A stretch of DNA of 64,000 nucleotides from JBCFAY01 sp038562375 (GTDB lineage: Bacteria > Bacillota > Clostridia > Christensenellales > CAG-138). This document shows, piece after piece, positions 1-8,727 of the stretch. The notes below the pieces were generated by a model. That model had not been told where the DNA came from. It made no database searches and was given only the letters and a program-made list of their open reading frames with translations. A program made the position numbers and the translations under genes. The stretch is from NCBI GenBank assembly GCA_038562375.1, contig JBCFAY010000002.1, positions 124,001 through 188,000 of the forward strand, read 5' to 3'. Each line of letters starts with the position of its first letter. The stretch's first letter is position 1.

Positions 1-135
1 TCACCTGCTTTCTTATGCGTTTTTGCGCAGACTGTTTTTGTGTTTCTTGATCCTCCGTTAAGTCTATCGAGAAAAACAAAACATCCTTTAGGAGGAATTT
101 TTCATCAAGAAACCGATATCAGCAAAAAATTATGA

Positions 136-273
136 TTATGGCAGAATCTTTTAGATGACTTGAAAAGGGAATACGGCGCTCCATCTTACAACCAGAAAAT
201 AACTTCTTTTTATGCTCATCAGCATGTCAAAAAAGCGATGCGGAATACCCTTAAACACCTTATAAAATACTAA
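136..273 (+). pseudogene. Possible remnant C-terminus of an unrecognised small protein
   Basis: A 45-codon frame runs from just after a stop at 133-135 to TAA at 271-273. It is rich in Lys, Tyr and His, reads like coding sequence (for example ...EYGAPSYNQKITSFY...), and has no usable start codon. A good AGGAGG lies upstream at about 90-95 but leads into a different, short frame, so a frameshift or truncation is possible. A hairpin follows the stop directly. I do not recognise the family. The first 135 bases of the window hold nothing else I can support. Confidence 0.25.
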
Positions 274-305
274 GAGCGGCGCAACGTATAAAGCCGCCGC
301 CGCTC
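274..305. terminator. Hairpin downstream of the copper operon
   Basis: An 8-bp perfect stem (GAGCGGCG at 274-281 with CGCCGCTC at 298-305) sits between the remnant frame ending at 273 and the minus-strand DUF2318 gene ending at 361. On the minus strand it is followed by a modest T-rich stretch. It could end the minus-strand copper operon, but the U-tract is weak. Confidence 0.4.
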
Positions 306-360
306 ATTCCGATATGGAAACCAAAATTGTTTGACTAGGATTCCACACCATTAAAACAAT

Positions 361-939
361 TTATTTTTCCCATTCTGCAAACAGATTCGCATTGCCCGAG
401 AGGAACTCGCCCGAGATGGTGATGGTTTGATCATCCTCCGATAGATATTGCACCGCAACCGGCACCGGATTGCAGCCGGATTTGGCGTCCCCGATTTCGT
501 CGATGCTGAAACGGTTGCCGCAGTTCTGGCAGACCAGTTCATCGCCTTCCTGCACGTAGTATCCTTTTCCCGAATCATAGCAGACCTGGCAGGTATTGAG
601 CGCCGCCCTTATCGTGCCGTCCGAGGCTTTGACCGCGATCACTTCCATATCGATACCGCCCGCCCGATACGCAATGAAATCAGCCGTTTCGGTAATGCCG
701 CTTTTTTGAATCACGAGATTCTCCGCGTCCGCCGAGCCTGCCGCCGAAGACGGCTGCGCACCGGTATATGCCGGACCCTCCGGCTCTGTCGCCGGCGCAT
801 CCTGTTTCAGCCCGGAAAGGATCCCGATCGCAGCGACCGCGACCACCGCCAAAAGAGCAATCCCGATGTATCGGTTCCGGCGCCGGTTTTTTGCGCCGAT
901 TTTCTTCTTCGTAGCATGATCTGTCTTCATTTGCCTCAC
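361..939 (-). CDS. DUF2318-family Fe-S-containing membrane-anchored protein
   Basis: This 192-aa protein has a basic N-terminus, one transmembrane segment (about residues 24-44), a Pro/Ala/Ser-rich linker and a C-terminal DUF2318-type domain. The domain holds paired cysteine motifs C117-x2-C120 and C137-x2-C140 (ECQNCGNRF-like core) and a further C156. DUF2318 proteins are predicted metal or Fe-S proteins on the outer face of the membrane, often found near metal-transport genes. It is the last gene of the minus-strand copper operon, 56 bp after the sensor kinase. Placement with CopA and a SafE fusion suggests a copper or iron redox role. The exact reaction is unknown. Confidence 0.75.
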   Translation of the reverse strand: MRQMKTDHATKKKIGAKNRRRNRYIGIALLAVVAVAAIGILSGLKQDAPATEPEGPAYTGAQPSSAAGSADAENLVIQKSGITETADFIAYRAGGIDMEVIAVKASDGTIRAALNTCQVCYDSGKGYYVQEGDELVCQNCGNRFSIDEIGDAKSGCNPVPVAVQYLSEDDQTITISGEFLSGNANLFAEWEK

Positions 940-995
940 TCCTCATCGATTTATCCCATCTTATCAATGATTTGTGTGGGTTTTATGAAGATCCT

Positions 996-2384
996 TTATT
1001 TCGGGAGAGAAACCGTAAACGTGCTTCCCCGATTGGTTTTGCTTTCCACGGCAATTGTTCCGCCGTGCGCCTCAATGATGGACTTGGCGATCGTCAGGCC
1101 GATGCCGGTGCCGCCGGTCGCCCGACTCCGCGACTTATCCGTCCTGTAAAACCGTTCGAAGATATAGGGCAGGTCGCTTTCAGGGATGCCGATCCCCGTG
1201 TCGCTTACACAAACGGACACCTCATTTGGGGTTTCCTTCGCTTCAATGCGAACCTTCCCGCCTTCGGGCGTATATTTCAAGGCATTGGATATCAGGTTGA
1301 AGAGCACCTGGCTGATCTTGTCGCGGTCGGCGACCACGAAGGCTTCGCCGCCGGAAAATTCAAGGGCCACGCCCTTGCTCTGAAACCCGCTCTCGAAGTT
1401 GAGCAGTATCCTTTGAATCAGCTCCGATATCTCGAAGCGCTCCTTATTGAGCTCGAGGCTTTCGCTGTCGTAGCGCGAAAGCGTTTCCAGCTCTCCCACC
1501 AGCTTGGAGAGGCGCAATATCTCCTCATGGCAACTCACCAGCCTCTTTTGCTCGGGCTCCCACACGCCGTCGATCATAGCTTCCATATGGCTTTGCAGCG
1601 TGGCAAGCGGCGTGCGCAGCTCGTGCGCCACGTCGGTCGTCAGCTGCTTGCGCAGCAGCTCCTGACCGCTCAGTTCCTGCGCCATGCTGTTGATTGAGTC
1701 GGTCAGCTCGGCGATCTCACGCGTGGAGGATTTTTCCGCGATGCGGCTTCCGAGATCCCCCTTTGCGATGCGCCCCGCGGTTTCGATCACGCCCGCGATC
1801 GGCTCCGTCAGGCGCTTTGCCATAAAAGCGCCCAGCAGCAAACAGGCAAGCAGCGAAATCCCCCCCGCGATCAGCAGGAATTCATTCAGCCCTTTTAAAA
1901 ACCGGATATCCGCGTCGCTGTAGAAGTAAGGGCCGTAATAGCCAACGTCCACGCTGCCCACGGCCTGTCCATTGATTTTTATCGGATAGGCTTCCTCCCG
2001 ATACCCGCCTTGAAAACCGCTGTCGTACGATTGCATATTCATCGCCATATGTTCGAGCATATCCGTACAAAAGCCGTTGTTGTGCCGCCACGCATCCCAT
2101 ATCACGGCGCCGTCGACGCCCGTCACGCGCAGCATAAACCCCTCGCTGAGCGCATTCACGCCGATGTCCTCGATGGCGGATGCATTCCAGCTTTGAGCGT
2201 TTTCAAAACGGCTCGCGATCTGCTTGACGGTATCCTCGATGGTCTTTTCGAGCTTGCTGACAGTATACGCTTTGAACTGCCGCTCCAGGATCAGGTTCGC
2301 AAACAGGCTGACCAGCACGAACAGCACCAGCGCGACGAGCATAAACGCCATGGACAGCTTAAAGCGCAGGCTCGTTTTCCTCAT
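996..2384 (-). CDS. Sensor histidine kinase of the copper locus
   Basis: This 462-aa membrane kinase has TM1 at about residues 10-32, an extracytoplasmic sensor region at 33-168, TM2 at about 169-190, then HAMP, HisKA with H254 in VAHELRTPL, and HATPase with N-box NLISNALKYT, G1 DTGIGI, F-box FERFYR and G2 GGTGIGLT. All catalytic boxes are intact. The sensor region carries a dense set of possible soft-metal ligands at residues 101-117 (His101, Cys106, Met109, His112, Met113, Met115, Met117). The start overlaps the regulator stop by 4 bp (ATGA), so the two are translationally coupled. Copper sensing is inferred from the neighbours and this ligand cluster. Confidence 0.88.
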   Translation of the reverse strand: MRKTSLRFKLSMAFMLVALVLFVLVSLFANLILERQFKAYTVSKLEKTIEDTVKQIASRFENAQSWNASAIEDIGVNALSEGFMLRVTGVDGAVIWDAWRHNNGFCTDMLEHMAMNMQSYDSGFQGGYREEAYPIKINGQAVGSVDVGYYGPYFYSDADIRFLKGLNEFLLIAGGISLLACLLLGAFMAKRLTEPIAGVIETAGRIAKGDLGSRIAEKSSTREIAELTDSINSMAQELSGQELLRKQLTTDVAHELRTPLATLQSHMEAMIDGVWEPEQKRLVSCHEEILRLSKLVGELETLSRYDSESLELNKERFEISELIQRILLNFESGFQSKGVALEFSGGEAFVVADRDKISQVLFNLISNALKYTPEGGKVRIEAKETPNEVSVCVSDTGIGIPESDLPYIFERFYRTDKSRSRATGGTGIGLTIAKSIIEAHGGTIAVESKTNRGSTFTVSLPK

Positions 2385-3085
2385 CCGGAATCACCGCCAA
2401 ACTTATAGCCGACGCCGTGCACCGTCAGGATGTAGCGGGGCTTCCTCGCGTTCGGCTCGATCTTCTGCCGTATATTCTTGATATGCGTATCGATCACGCG
2501 GTCATATCCTTCAAAGTCGTCGCCCAGGGCCATGCTGATGAGCTCCTCGCGCGTGAACGTCTTGGTCGGATATTTCGCCATCGTGAGCAGCAGCTTGAAT
2601 TCGTTGGGCGTGAGCGCCACCGGCTCTCCGCCGCGCAGCACCTCGTGACGCATGTTGTCGATCACCAGCTCGCGGTCGCGGAAGCTATATTCATCCGCGA
2701 TCGGCACGGCTTCGGTCAATACCCGGCGCAGCACGGCGCCCACGCGTGCGACGATCTGCCGCGGGCTGAACGGCTTGGTCACATAATCATCCGCGCCGAT
2801 ATTCAGCCCCTTCAATATGTCTTCCTCCTCGGTCTTGGCCGTGAGCATAATGACCGGCGCGCGCGACTTTCTGCGTATCGCACGGCAGACCTCTTCCCCG
2901 GGGAGATCGGGCAGCATCAGGTCAAGGATCACGAGCACAGGCGCGTACCGATCGAACTGACTCAGCGCTTCGTTTCCGCTGTACGCGCAAACGACTTGGA
3001 AGCCCTCCTTTTCCAAATACGATTGGAGCACTTCAACGATTTTCGCTTCGTCGTCGACCACGAGTATCGTATTGTTCCGCGTCAT
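2381..3085 (-). CDS. OmpR/PhoB-family response regulator
   Basis: This 234-aa regulator has a receiver domain (DDE acidic pocket at 11-13, phosphoacceptor D55 in LDLMLPD, Lys in the TKPF motif) followed by a winged-helix DNA-binding domain ending in YILTVHGVGYKF. Length is typical of the family. A GGGAGAAGG ribosome binding site precedes the ATG. It is the partner of the downstream histidine kinase. Its target is probably the upstream copA/SafE block, from which it is separated by a hairpin and a palindromic repeat that could allow differential expression. Confidence 0.9.
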   Translation of the reverse strand: MTRNNTILVVDDEAKIVEVLQSYLEKEGFQVVCAYSGNEALSQFDRYAPVLVILDLMLPDLPGEEVCRAIRRKSRAPVIMLTAKTEEEDILKGLNIGADDYVTKPFSPRQIVARVGAVLRRVLTEAVPIADEYSFRDRELVIDNMRHEVLRGGEPVALTPNEFKLLLTMAKYPTKTFTREELISMALGDDFEGYDRVIDTHIKNIRQKIEPNARKPRYILTVHGVGYKFGGDSG

Positions 3086-3113
3086 CGAGCCCTTCTCCCT
3101 TTCGGTCGGATCG

Positions 3114-3132
3114 GGCGGGACTTATGCCCGCC
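3114..3132 (-). other. Hairpin upstream of the response regulator ribosome binding site
   Basis: GGCGGG at 3114-3119 pairs with CCCGCC at 3127-3132 around a 7-nt loop, just upstream of the regulator ribosome binding site. No U-tract follows. It may act as an RNA processing or stabilising element. Confidence 0.4.
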
Positions 3133-3141
3133 GAATATTCG

Positions 3142-3182
3142 TTAAGGTAAGGGGAGTTGAACCCCTGCGCCCCTTACCTTAA
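3142..3182. repeat. Palindromic repeat resembling a tRNA acceptor/T-arm minihelix
   Basis: A perfect 13-bp inverted repeat (3142-3154 with 3170-3182, outer sequence TTAAGGTAAGGGG) encloses a second perfect stem. On the minus strand this reads AGGGG-TTCAACT-CCCCT, a textbook T-arm, continued by TACCTTA that can pair with TAAGGTA as a 7-bp acceptor stem. D and anticodon arms are absent, so it is not a functional tRNA. The half at 3142-3169 is repeated in direct orientation at 8439-8466 (about 23 of 28 bases match), on the other side of the lipoprotein-copA-SafE block. It has no U-tract and is therefore not a classical terminator. Confidence 0.6.
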
Positions 3183-3196
3183 GCCATCTTTATCCG

Positions 3197-3850
3197 TTAT
3201 TTTAGATCATACGGCTTCAAAAGTACATCGATATCATTGCCGTTCTCGTCCTGCATCGTCTTGAATACCCAGCCCTCGACGTTCTGCACGTCCACGCCGA
3301 TATCGGCGAGCGGCTTTGCGGCGATGGCGAACACGATATCCTTGTCGTTGTTGTTATGATCCTTCGCCCATTCGAACTTGCCGCCCGGCAGCTTGACGCC
3401 GTAATGATCGAGCGCCTGATGGTAACTCAGTGTTGCGCGGTCGTACGCGACGCTCTCGAAAACGGATTTCGTCAAAGTATCCTTAGTGCCCGTACCGTCG
3501 CCGTAACCGGCGGTCAGATAGAACGTCACATCATCCGCGCGGTAGCCTGCGCCCAGTTTTGTTACATCCAAACCCGCGTCGAGAAACGGCTGCAGCGGAG
3601 TCTCTATCACGATATCCTCATCGCCGGTCAGGCTGTAATCGTTGCTGACCTTCAGCGCTGTTTCTTTGTCCACCGTTATGTAATAGTAATGGTCCGTATC
3701 CGTGTTGTCCGTAATGAGACTTGGATACGCGGCCGCGATCGCATCCAGCGAGCCGGGACTGTATTTTAGAACCACATCGGTCGCCGCGCACCCCGCCAGG
3801 GCCGCGCCCGCGATTACAAGGGTAAGCAGAACCATCAATGCCTTTTTCAT
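3197..3850 (-). CDS. Small lipoprotein of unknown function in the copper operon
   Basis: This 217-aa protein has a lipoprotein signal (short basic N-terminus, hydrophobic core, lipobox LAGC with Cys at about residue 20). The mature part is soluble, acidic and Tyr/Asp-rich, with no Cys pairs or Met clusters that I can see. Start ATG 3850 is preceded by GGAGG with 5-nt spacing; an in-frame ATG at 3862 lies on top of that site and is less likely. It follows copA closely (15 bp) and is likely co-transcribed. I do not recognise the family. Association with copper export is inferred from position only. Confidence 0.7.
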   Translation of the reverse strand: MKKALMVLLTLVIAGAALAGCAATDVVLKYSPGSLDAIAAAYPSLITDNTDTDHYYYITVDKETALKVSNDYSLTGDEDIVIETPLQPFLDAGLDVTKLGAGYRADDVTFYLTAGYGDGTGTKDTLTKSVFESVAYDRATLSYHQALDHYGVKLPGGKFEWAKDHNNNDKDIVFAIAAKPLADIGVDVQNVEGWVFKTMQDENGNDIDVLLKPYDLK

Positions 3851-3865
3851 AATGCCCTCCATGCT

Positions 3866-6331
3866 TTAGTGTTTGAGCTTAAAGCGCTTTAAGCGCAGAG
3901 CGTTGGTGACGACCGATACCGAGCTTAACGCCATGGCCGCCCCTGCGAAGATCGGCGTCAGCAGCGGGCCGCCGAAGGCGTAGATCACGCCCGCCGCAAA
4001 CGGGATGCCGATGGTGTTGTAAGCGAACGCCCAGAACAGGTTCTGGCGGATGTTGCGGATCGTCGCGCGACTTAGCGCGATCGCCGCTCCCACCTCGTTC
4101 AGATCGCCTCTCATCAGCACGACGTCCGCGGACTCCACCGCGACGTCCGTTCCCGTGCCGATCGCCATGCCGATATCGGCCTGCACGAGCGCCGGAGCGT
4201 CGTTGATGCCGTCGCCCACCATCGCGACCTTTTTGCCGCTCTGCTGCAGCTTCTTGACCTCTCCGGCCTTGTCGCCCGGCAGCACGTCGGCCAGGATATG
4301 ATCGATGCCCACCTCTTTTGCGACCGCCGAGGCCGTGTTCCTGTTGTCGCCCGTGATCATGTAAACCTCGATGCCGATCGATTTCAGCCGCTGCACCGCC
4401 TGTCTGCTGGACGGCTTTACCTTGTCCGCAGCCGCCATCAGAGCCTCGAGTTTACCGTCCACAGCGATGTACATCAGCGTGCGCCCCGCGCCGGACAATG
4501 CGGCCGCATCGGCCTGCGCGGCGCCGATATCCACGCCGCTTTCCGCCATGAGCTTGACGTTGCCAGCGAGCACGCGCTTTCCCTGCACCATTGCGTCGAT
4601 GCCGCGGCCCGCCACCGCCTTGAATTGGTCTGGCTGCGCAAGCTCAAGTTCCTTTTGCCGCGCCCCTTCCACGATAGCGCGGGCGATGGGGTGTTCGGAG
4701 CCGCGCTCCGCGGCTGCGCTCAGCGCGAGGATCTCCAGGTCGCCCGAAGCGCCGTAGTTCCTGATATCGGTCAGCACGGGCCTGCCTTCGGTGATCGTGC
4801 CCGTCTTGTCGAACACCACCGCGTTGATCTTGTGCGTGGTCTCGAGCGCTTCGCCGCCCTTGATGAGGATGCCGAGTTCCGCGCCTTTTCCGGTGCCTAC
4901 CATGATCGCGGTGGGCGTGGCAAGACCGAGCGCGCACGGGCAGGCGATGACCAGCACCGTCACAAAGATATTGAGGATGAAGTTGAAGTCCCTTCCCGCG
5001 ATCAGCCATGCGATAGCCGCCGCAAACGCGATGCCCAGCACCGCCGGCACGAAATAGCCGGAGATGATATCCGCGAGCTTGGCGATGGGCGCTTTCTTTC
5101 CCTGCGCTTCCTCCACAAGCCTGATGATCTTGGAGAGCGCGGTATCCTCGCCCACCTGCATGACGCGGAACTTGATCAAGCCTTCGCCGTTGATGCTGCC
5201 GCCGGTCACCGATGATTCGGGCTGTTTTTCCACCGGCAGGCTCTCGCCCGTGAGCATCGACTCGTCCACGGAGGACGCGCCTTCCACGACCACTCCGTCC
5301 GCCGGGATCGACGCGCCCGGCCGCACCAGCACGATATCCCCCACCGCAACCTCGTCCAACGGCACCTCCATCTCCGCGCCGTCCTTGACAATAACAGCGG
5401 TTTTGGGCTTCAGGTTCATGAGCTTCTTGATCGCCTCGGAGGTTTTGCCCTTGCTGACCGCCTCGAGGTATTTGCCCAGCATGACCAGCGTAATGACAAC
5501 CGCCGCCGATTCAAAGTACAGCTGCTGCGAGAATTCAAAGCTGCCCAGATAGATCATCACGGTCGCGTAAACGCCGTAGAGGAATGCGCTGCCCGTGCCG
5601 ATCGCGACGAGGGTATCCATATTCGGCGCGCCTTTAAAGAGCGTTTTGAATCCGACGCGGAAGAACCTGCCGCCCGCGACCATAACGGGCAAACTCAGCC
5701 CGAGCTGTACCAGCGCGAACATCAGCGGGAAGTTGTGCGAACCCATGAAGTACGGGATCGGGATCTTAAGCGCCGGGAACATGTGCGACATCGCAATGTA
5801 CAGGATCGGAGCGGAAAAGGCGATGGCGACGATCAGCCGACGCTTCATCCGTCTAAGCTCGCGCGCCCGCCGCTCGCTCTCGGCGTCGCGCACGTCGTCG
5901 TTTTCGATATCCACCGGCGTATAGCCCGCGTTCACGATCGCCTCCTTGATCTGGGAAAGTTTGACGATTGCCGGATCGTATTCGAGCGCCGCGCGATTGG
6001 TCGCGAGGTTCACCGATATCGACGCCACGCCGTTTAGCTTTCTGACCGCGCGTTCCACCGCCGCCGAGCACGCCACGCAGCTCATCCCCTGCACGCCGAT
6101 CTCGACCTTTTTAGACGGCTGGTTCTCAACGAGCCCATAGCCCGCATCCTCGACGGCCTTTTTCAATTCCGCGAATCCGACCTTCTGTTCGTCGAAGCGC
6201 ACCGTCATCTTTTCCGTCGCGATGTTGACCTCGCTCCGTTCCACGCCGGCCAGCCTGGCCGCCGCCTTCTGGGCATGGGCCGCGCACGAGGCGCAGGTCA
6301 TGCCCGTCACCGTGTAAGTCTTTTGTGTCAT
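3866..6331 (-). CDS. copA: Copper-translocating P1B-type ATPase CopA
   Basis: This 821-aa enzyme exports Cu(I) from the cytoplasm using ATP. Two N-terminal HMA domains carry MTCASC (C13, C16) and MSCVAC (C85, C88). The membrane core has the CPC metal site (CPCALGLATP), the actuator motif TGES, the phosphorylation motif DKTGT, the SEHP motif of the nucleotide domain and the hinge GDGINDAP. All diagnostic residues are present and the length is normal for a two-HMA CopA. It lies 11 bp downstream of the SafE fusion gene, whose own HMA domain suggests shared copper chaperoning. No separate CopZ chaperone gene is seen here. Confidence 0.96.
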   Translation of the reverse strand: MTQKTYTVTGMTCASCAAHAQKAAARLAGVERSEVNIATEKMTVRFDEQKVGFAELKKAVEDAGYGLVENQPSKKVEIGVQGMSCVACSAAVERAVRKLNGVASISVNLATNRAALEYDPAIVKLSQIKEAIVNAGYTPVDIENDDVRDAESERRARELRRMKRRLIVAIAFSAPILYIAMSHMFPALKIPIPYFMGSHNFPLMFALVQLGLSLPVMVAGGRFFRVGFKTLFKGAPNMDTLVAIGTGSAFLYGVYATVMIYLGSFEFSQQLYFESAAVVITLVMLGKYLEAVSKGKTSEAIKKLMNLKPKTAVIVKDGAEMEVPLDEVAVGDIVLVRPGASIPADGVVVEGASSVDESMLTGESLPVEKQPESSVTGGSINGEGLIKFRVMQVGEDTALSKIIRLVEEAQGKKAPIAKLADIISGYFVPAVLGIAFAAAIAWLIAGRDFNFILNIFVTVLVIACPCALGLATPTAIMVGTGKGAELGILIKGGEALETTHKINAVVFDKTGTITEGRPVLTDIRNYGASGDLEILALSAAAERGSEHPIARAIVEGARQKELELAQPDQFKAVAGRGIDAMVQGKRVLAGNVKLMAESGVDIGAAQADAAALSGAGRTLMYIAVDGKLEALMAAADKVKPSSRQAVQRLKSIGIEVYMITGDNRNTASAVAKEVGIDHILADVLPGDKAGEVKKLQQSGKKVAMVGDGINDAPALVQADIGMAIGTGTDVAVESADVVLMRGDLNEVGAAIALSRATIRNIRQNLFWAFAYNTIGIPFAAGVIYAFGGPLLTPIFAGAAMALSSVSVVTNALRLKRFKLKH

Positions 6332-6342
6332 GTTATCCTCCT

Positions 6343-8199
6343 TCAGCCGCAGCAGCCCCCGCCACCCAATACAGGTGATTCACCATCCTGCGGCGCTCCT
6401 GCCGTTATTTCGCTCAAAATCTGAGCCGTATCCACATTTGTCACGTCGTCCACGACCTTGACATATCCTTTGAGCATGCCCATGGCGCAGGTGAAAGTGA
6501 AATCCTGATCCGCCGTAAACTCTACAAGCTCCAGCTCGCCCTTCGACAGATCGAGCGCGCCGTAGCTGCCAAAATCGATGGCGCCGTTGCAGTAATTGAG
6601 GCTTTTGGGATCGATCTTGATCTTCGTCCTCACGCCCCGCTCCACTACCAGCACCGCCGGCGAATACCCGCCAATATCCACCGTCACCGTCATCGCCTGC
6701 GCTCCGTTCTTCACCTCGGCCACCGCGATGCTGTCCTCGGTGATTGTCTGCCGTATGGCCGCGCAGCAGTTGATCGGAAACTGGTTTGCATCGGCGGTAT
6801 CGGCGGTATCGGCGGACTCCGGCGGCTCCGTCGCCGCCACGCCCGCGCCAATATCGTCCACCACCAGTATCTTGCCCTTAATCATGCCCATCCAGCAGGT
6901 ATAGGAAATCGTGCCCGTTTCGCCGGGCGTAAACTCAATGATGTTGTCGCCTGCCTGAAGCCTTCTCTCAACATCATACGATGGAAACACCACCGTCTCG
7001 TTGCAGCCGTTGAGCGCGGCGTCCTCCGCCACGAGATTAAACCGCACCGGCACGCCCTTTTGCACCATAATGGAGGGATACTGTGATGATTTGAGATTTG
7101 CTTTGACAACCTGTGCCCCGTCCTTCAGCTCCGCCACAGCGTAGCCTTCGGCCAAAGCCTGATCCACTGCCGACGCGCCCGTATCCGCCCCGGTGGGAGG
7201 CTTGGTATCCGCTGCGGCTATATTCCAGCCGAACAGCCCCCCGGCGTTGAACGCCATGACAAATGCGATGAGCATCACGAGCACCGCGCTTACGCGCGTG
7301 ATTGCCCGCGTGAACCTGCCTTTGAGCATCGAGAATACGAGCCCCGCGCCCAGCATCAGCGGCACGGTGCCCAGCGAGAACAACAGCATGGAGAGCGCGC
7401 CGGTCAAAACCGATCCGGTCGAAAGCGCGTACACCTGCATGGCCTGCAGCGGTCCGCACGGCAGCAGCCCGTTGAGCAGCCCGACCACCAGAGGCCCTTT
7501 GCCCTGCTTCGCCTTGTTCGCCCGCCTGGTAAAGGTTTTGGGCAACCTCGGCACCAACCACCACGGCAGCCATCCCAGCATCGAAAGGCTCATGAGGATC
7601 ATGAACACGGCGGCGACCAGCATGATGACGCCTTTGACCGTCTGGCTCACGAACAGTACCGACCCGATGCCGCCCACGATGCCGCCGATGGCCGTATAGG
7701 AGATCACCCTGCCGAGATTATACAGCAGCGGCTTTTTGAATTTTCCCTCCGCGCCCTCCGACACGCCTACGCTCTGCGAGAGGTTGATGCCCCCGCACAT
7801 CGCGATGCAGTGCACGCTCGTAAACAATCCTGTCGCGAAGAGCGCGGCCAGTGATATCGTGCTGTCGATCCGCGGGATCAGATTGATGAAGTCAAACCCA
7901 ACGGCGTACTTCATAATGAAGTACAGCGCCAGCACGATCAAAAATATCGGGGCGACCTTGCCGACGGGCTGTTTTCCGCGATCGCCCGCAAAAACGCGGT
8001 AGCCCTCCCGCTCGATCGCCGCCTGGATCGTCCTCTGTGATATCTGATCCGCGTCGTACCCCATCTCCACGCGTTTCCTCGGAAACGAAGCGGTTACGGT
8101 GTGGACGCCGTCGAGGCGCTTCAAGGCGTCGGTAATCCGCTTTTCACAGTGCCCGCAGGTCATGCCAAAAACGCGGAACACGATTTTTTTCGTTGCCAT
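6343..8199 (-). CDS. HMA - SafE/TauE-like membrane - double cupredoxin-like fusion protein
   Basis: This 618-aa protein joins three modules. Residues 1-70 form an HMA domain with MTCGHC (C15, C18). Residues 80-325 form a multi-spanning urease-accessory UreH/SafE-like domain with HCIAMCGG (C131, C135) and LLPCGP (C248). Two tandem cupredoxin-like domains follow at about 345-450 and 490-590, each with an upstream Cys (C399, C537) and a CxMGM metal-site motif (from C435 and C571). The C-terminus ends in GGGGCCG. The fusion probably hands Cu across the membrane to extracytoplasmic cupredoxins, or the reverse. It is the first gene of the copper operon; the promoter is not clear. Confidence 0.85.
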   Translation of the reverse strand: MATKKIVFRVFGMTCGHCEKRITDALKRLDGVHTVTASFPRKRVEMGYDADQISQRTIQAAIEREGYRVFAGDRGKQPVGKVAPIFLIVLALYFIMKYAVGFDFINLIPRIDSTISLAALFATGLFTSVHCIAMCGGINLSQSVGVSEGAEGKFKKPLLYNLGRVISYTAIGGIVGGIGSVLFVSQTVKGVIMLVAAVFMILMSLSMLGWLPWWLVPRLPKTFTRRANKAKQGKGPLVVGLLNGLLPCGPLQAMQVYALSTGSVLTGALSMLLFSLGTVPLMLGAGLVFSMLKGRFTRAITRVSAVLVMLIAFVMAFNAGGLFGWNIAAADTKPPTGADTGASAVDQALAEGYAVAELKDGAQVVKANLKSSQYPSIMVQKGVPVRFNLVAEDAALNGCNETVVFPSYDVERRLQAGDNIIEFTPGETGTISYTCWMGMIKGKILVVDDIGAGVAATEPPESADTADTADANQFPINCCAAIRQTITEDSIAVAEVKNGAQAMTVTVDIGGYSPAVLVVERGVRTKIKIDPKSLNYCNGAIDFGSYGALDLSKGELELVEFTADQDFTFTCAMGMLKGYVKVVDDVTNVDTAQILSEITAGAPQDGESPVLGGGGCCG

Positions 8200-8416
8200 A
8201 GCACTTTATCTTCCTTTATTTGTTTGCTTTCGGCGGTTCCATCAAGTATAACGCTTATCTTTCTTGATTCAGTTTTAATGCTTTTTACTATATCCGGGCG
8301 ATGTGAAGATTTTATGAAGAAACGTACGGAACCGGATTGCTGCCAATCAAACAACGATTTGGGAAATTCATGATTGCTCCCTGCAATAAATTCCTTACAA
8401 TTCTGTACCGGATATC

Positions 8417-8433
8417 TTAGGTTTGAATCCTAT
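8417..8433 (+). other. T-arm-like tRNA 3'-end fragment
   Basis: TTAGG-TTTGAAT-CCTAT forms a 4-bp stem with a 7-nt loop like a tRNA T-arm. No body of a tRNA lies upstream and no CCA follows. It abuts the large inverted-repeat element at 8439 and is best read as a decayed tRNA or integration-site relic. Confidence 0.3.
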
Positions 8434-8438
8434 CTGCC

Positions 8439-8722
8439 TTAAGGTAAAGGGAATCGAACCCATACGCCACGAAGCCGCAATTTTGGTGCATTTCATCGTC
8501 ATCGTCGGTCGGAATAGCCACCGGCTATGCCTCTCTCCTCTTCCTTGCACTGCATCCAAAATTGCAGCTTTGCGGTCGAAGAGTTTAAAGGGCAGCGAAG
8601 TGCGGCAGCGCAAGGCAGCGGTACGAAGTCGTAGTGGTGCTACGGTGAGTACCGATAACGCAGCGATGGCGTGCTTCTCTGCCCTTTAAACCGCATAGGT
8701 TCGACTCCCTTTACCTTAACCA
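8439..8722 (+). repeat. Structured inverted-repeat element, possibly a non-coding RNA gene
   Basis: A 28-bp imperfect inverted repeat (8439-8466 with 8692-8719, 25 of 28 positions complementary) encloses nested stems. CCGCAATTTTGG near 8475 pairs with CCAAAATTGC near 8555. TTTAAAGGGCAG at 8584-8595 pairs with CTGCCCTTTAAA at about 8679-8690. CGGTAC and GTACCG pair inside that. The right arm resembles a tRNA 3' end (GGTTCGACTCCC then TTACCTTAA and CCA at 8720-8722), and a rho-independent terminator follows. There is no plausible protein. The left end matches the repeat at 3142-3169. It does not match tmRNA, 6S, SRP or RNase P features I know. Confidence 0.5.
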
Positions 8723-8727
8723 CAAAG

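Noticed and set aside
3142..3182. Classical rho-independent terminator of the copper genes
   Set aside because: The stem is perfect but no T-tract follows on either strand, and the loop reproduces a T-arm rather than a simple loop.
8439..8722. tmRNA or a complete tRNA
   Set aside because: The T-arm-like end and CCA fit, but there is no 5' acceptor/D-arm arrangement, no tag-peptide frame and the T stem has mismatches.
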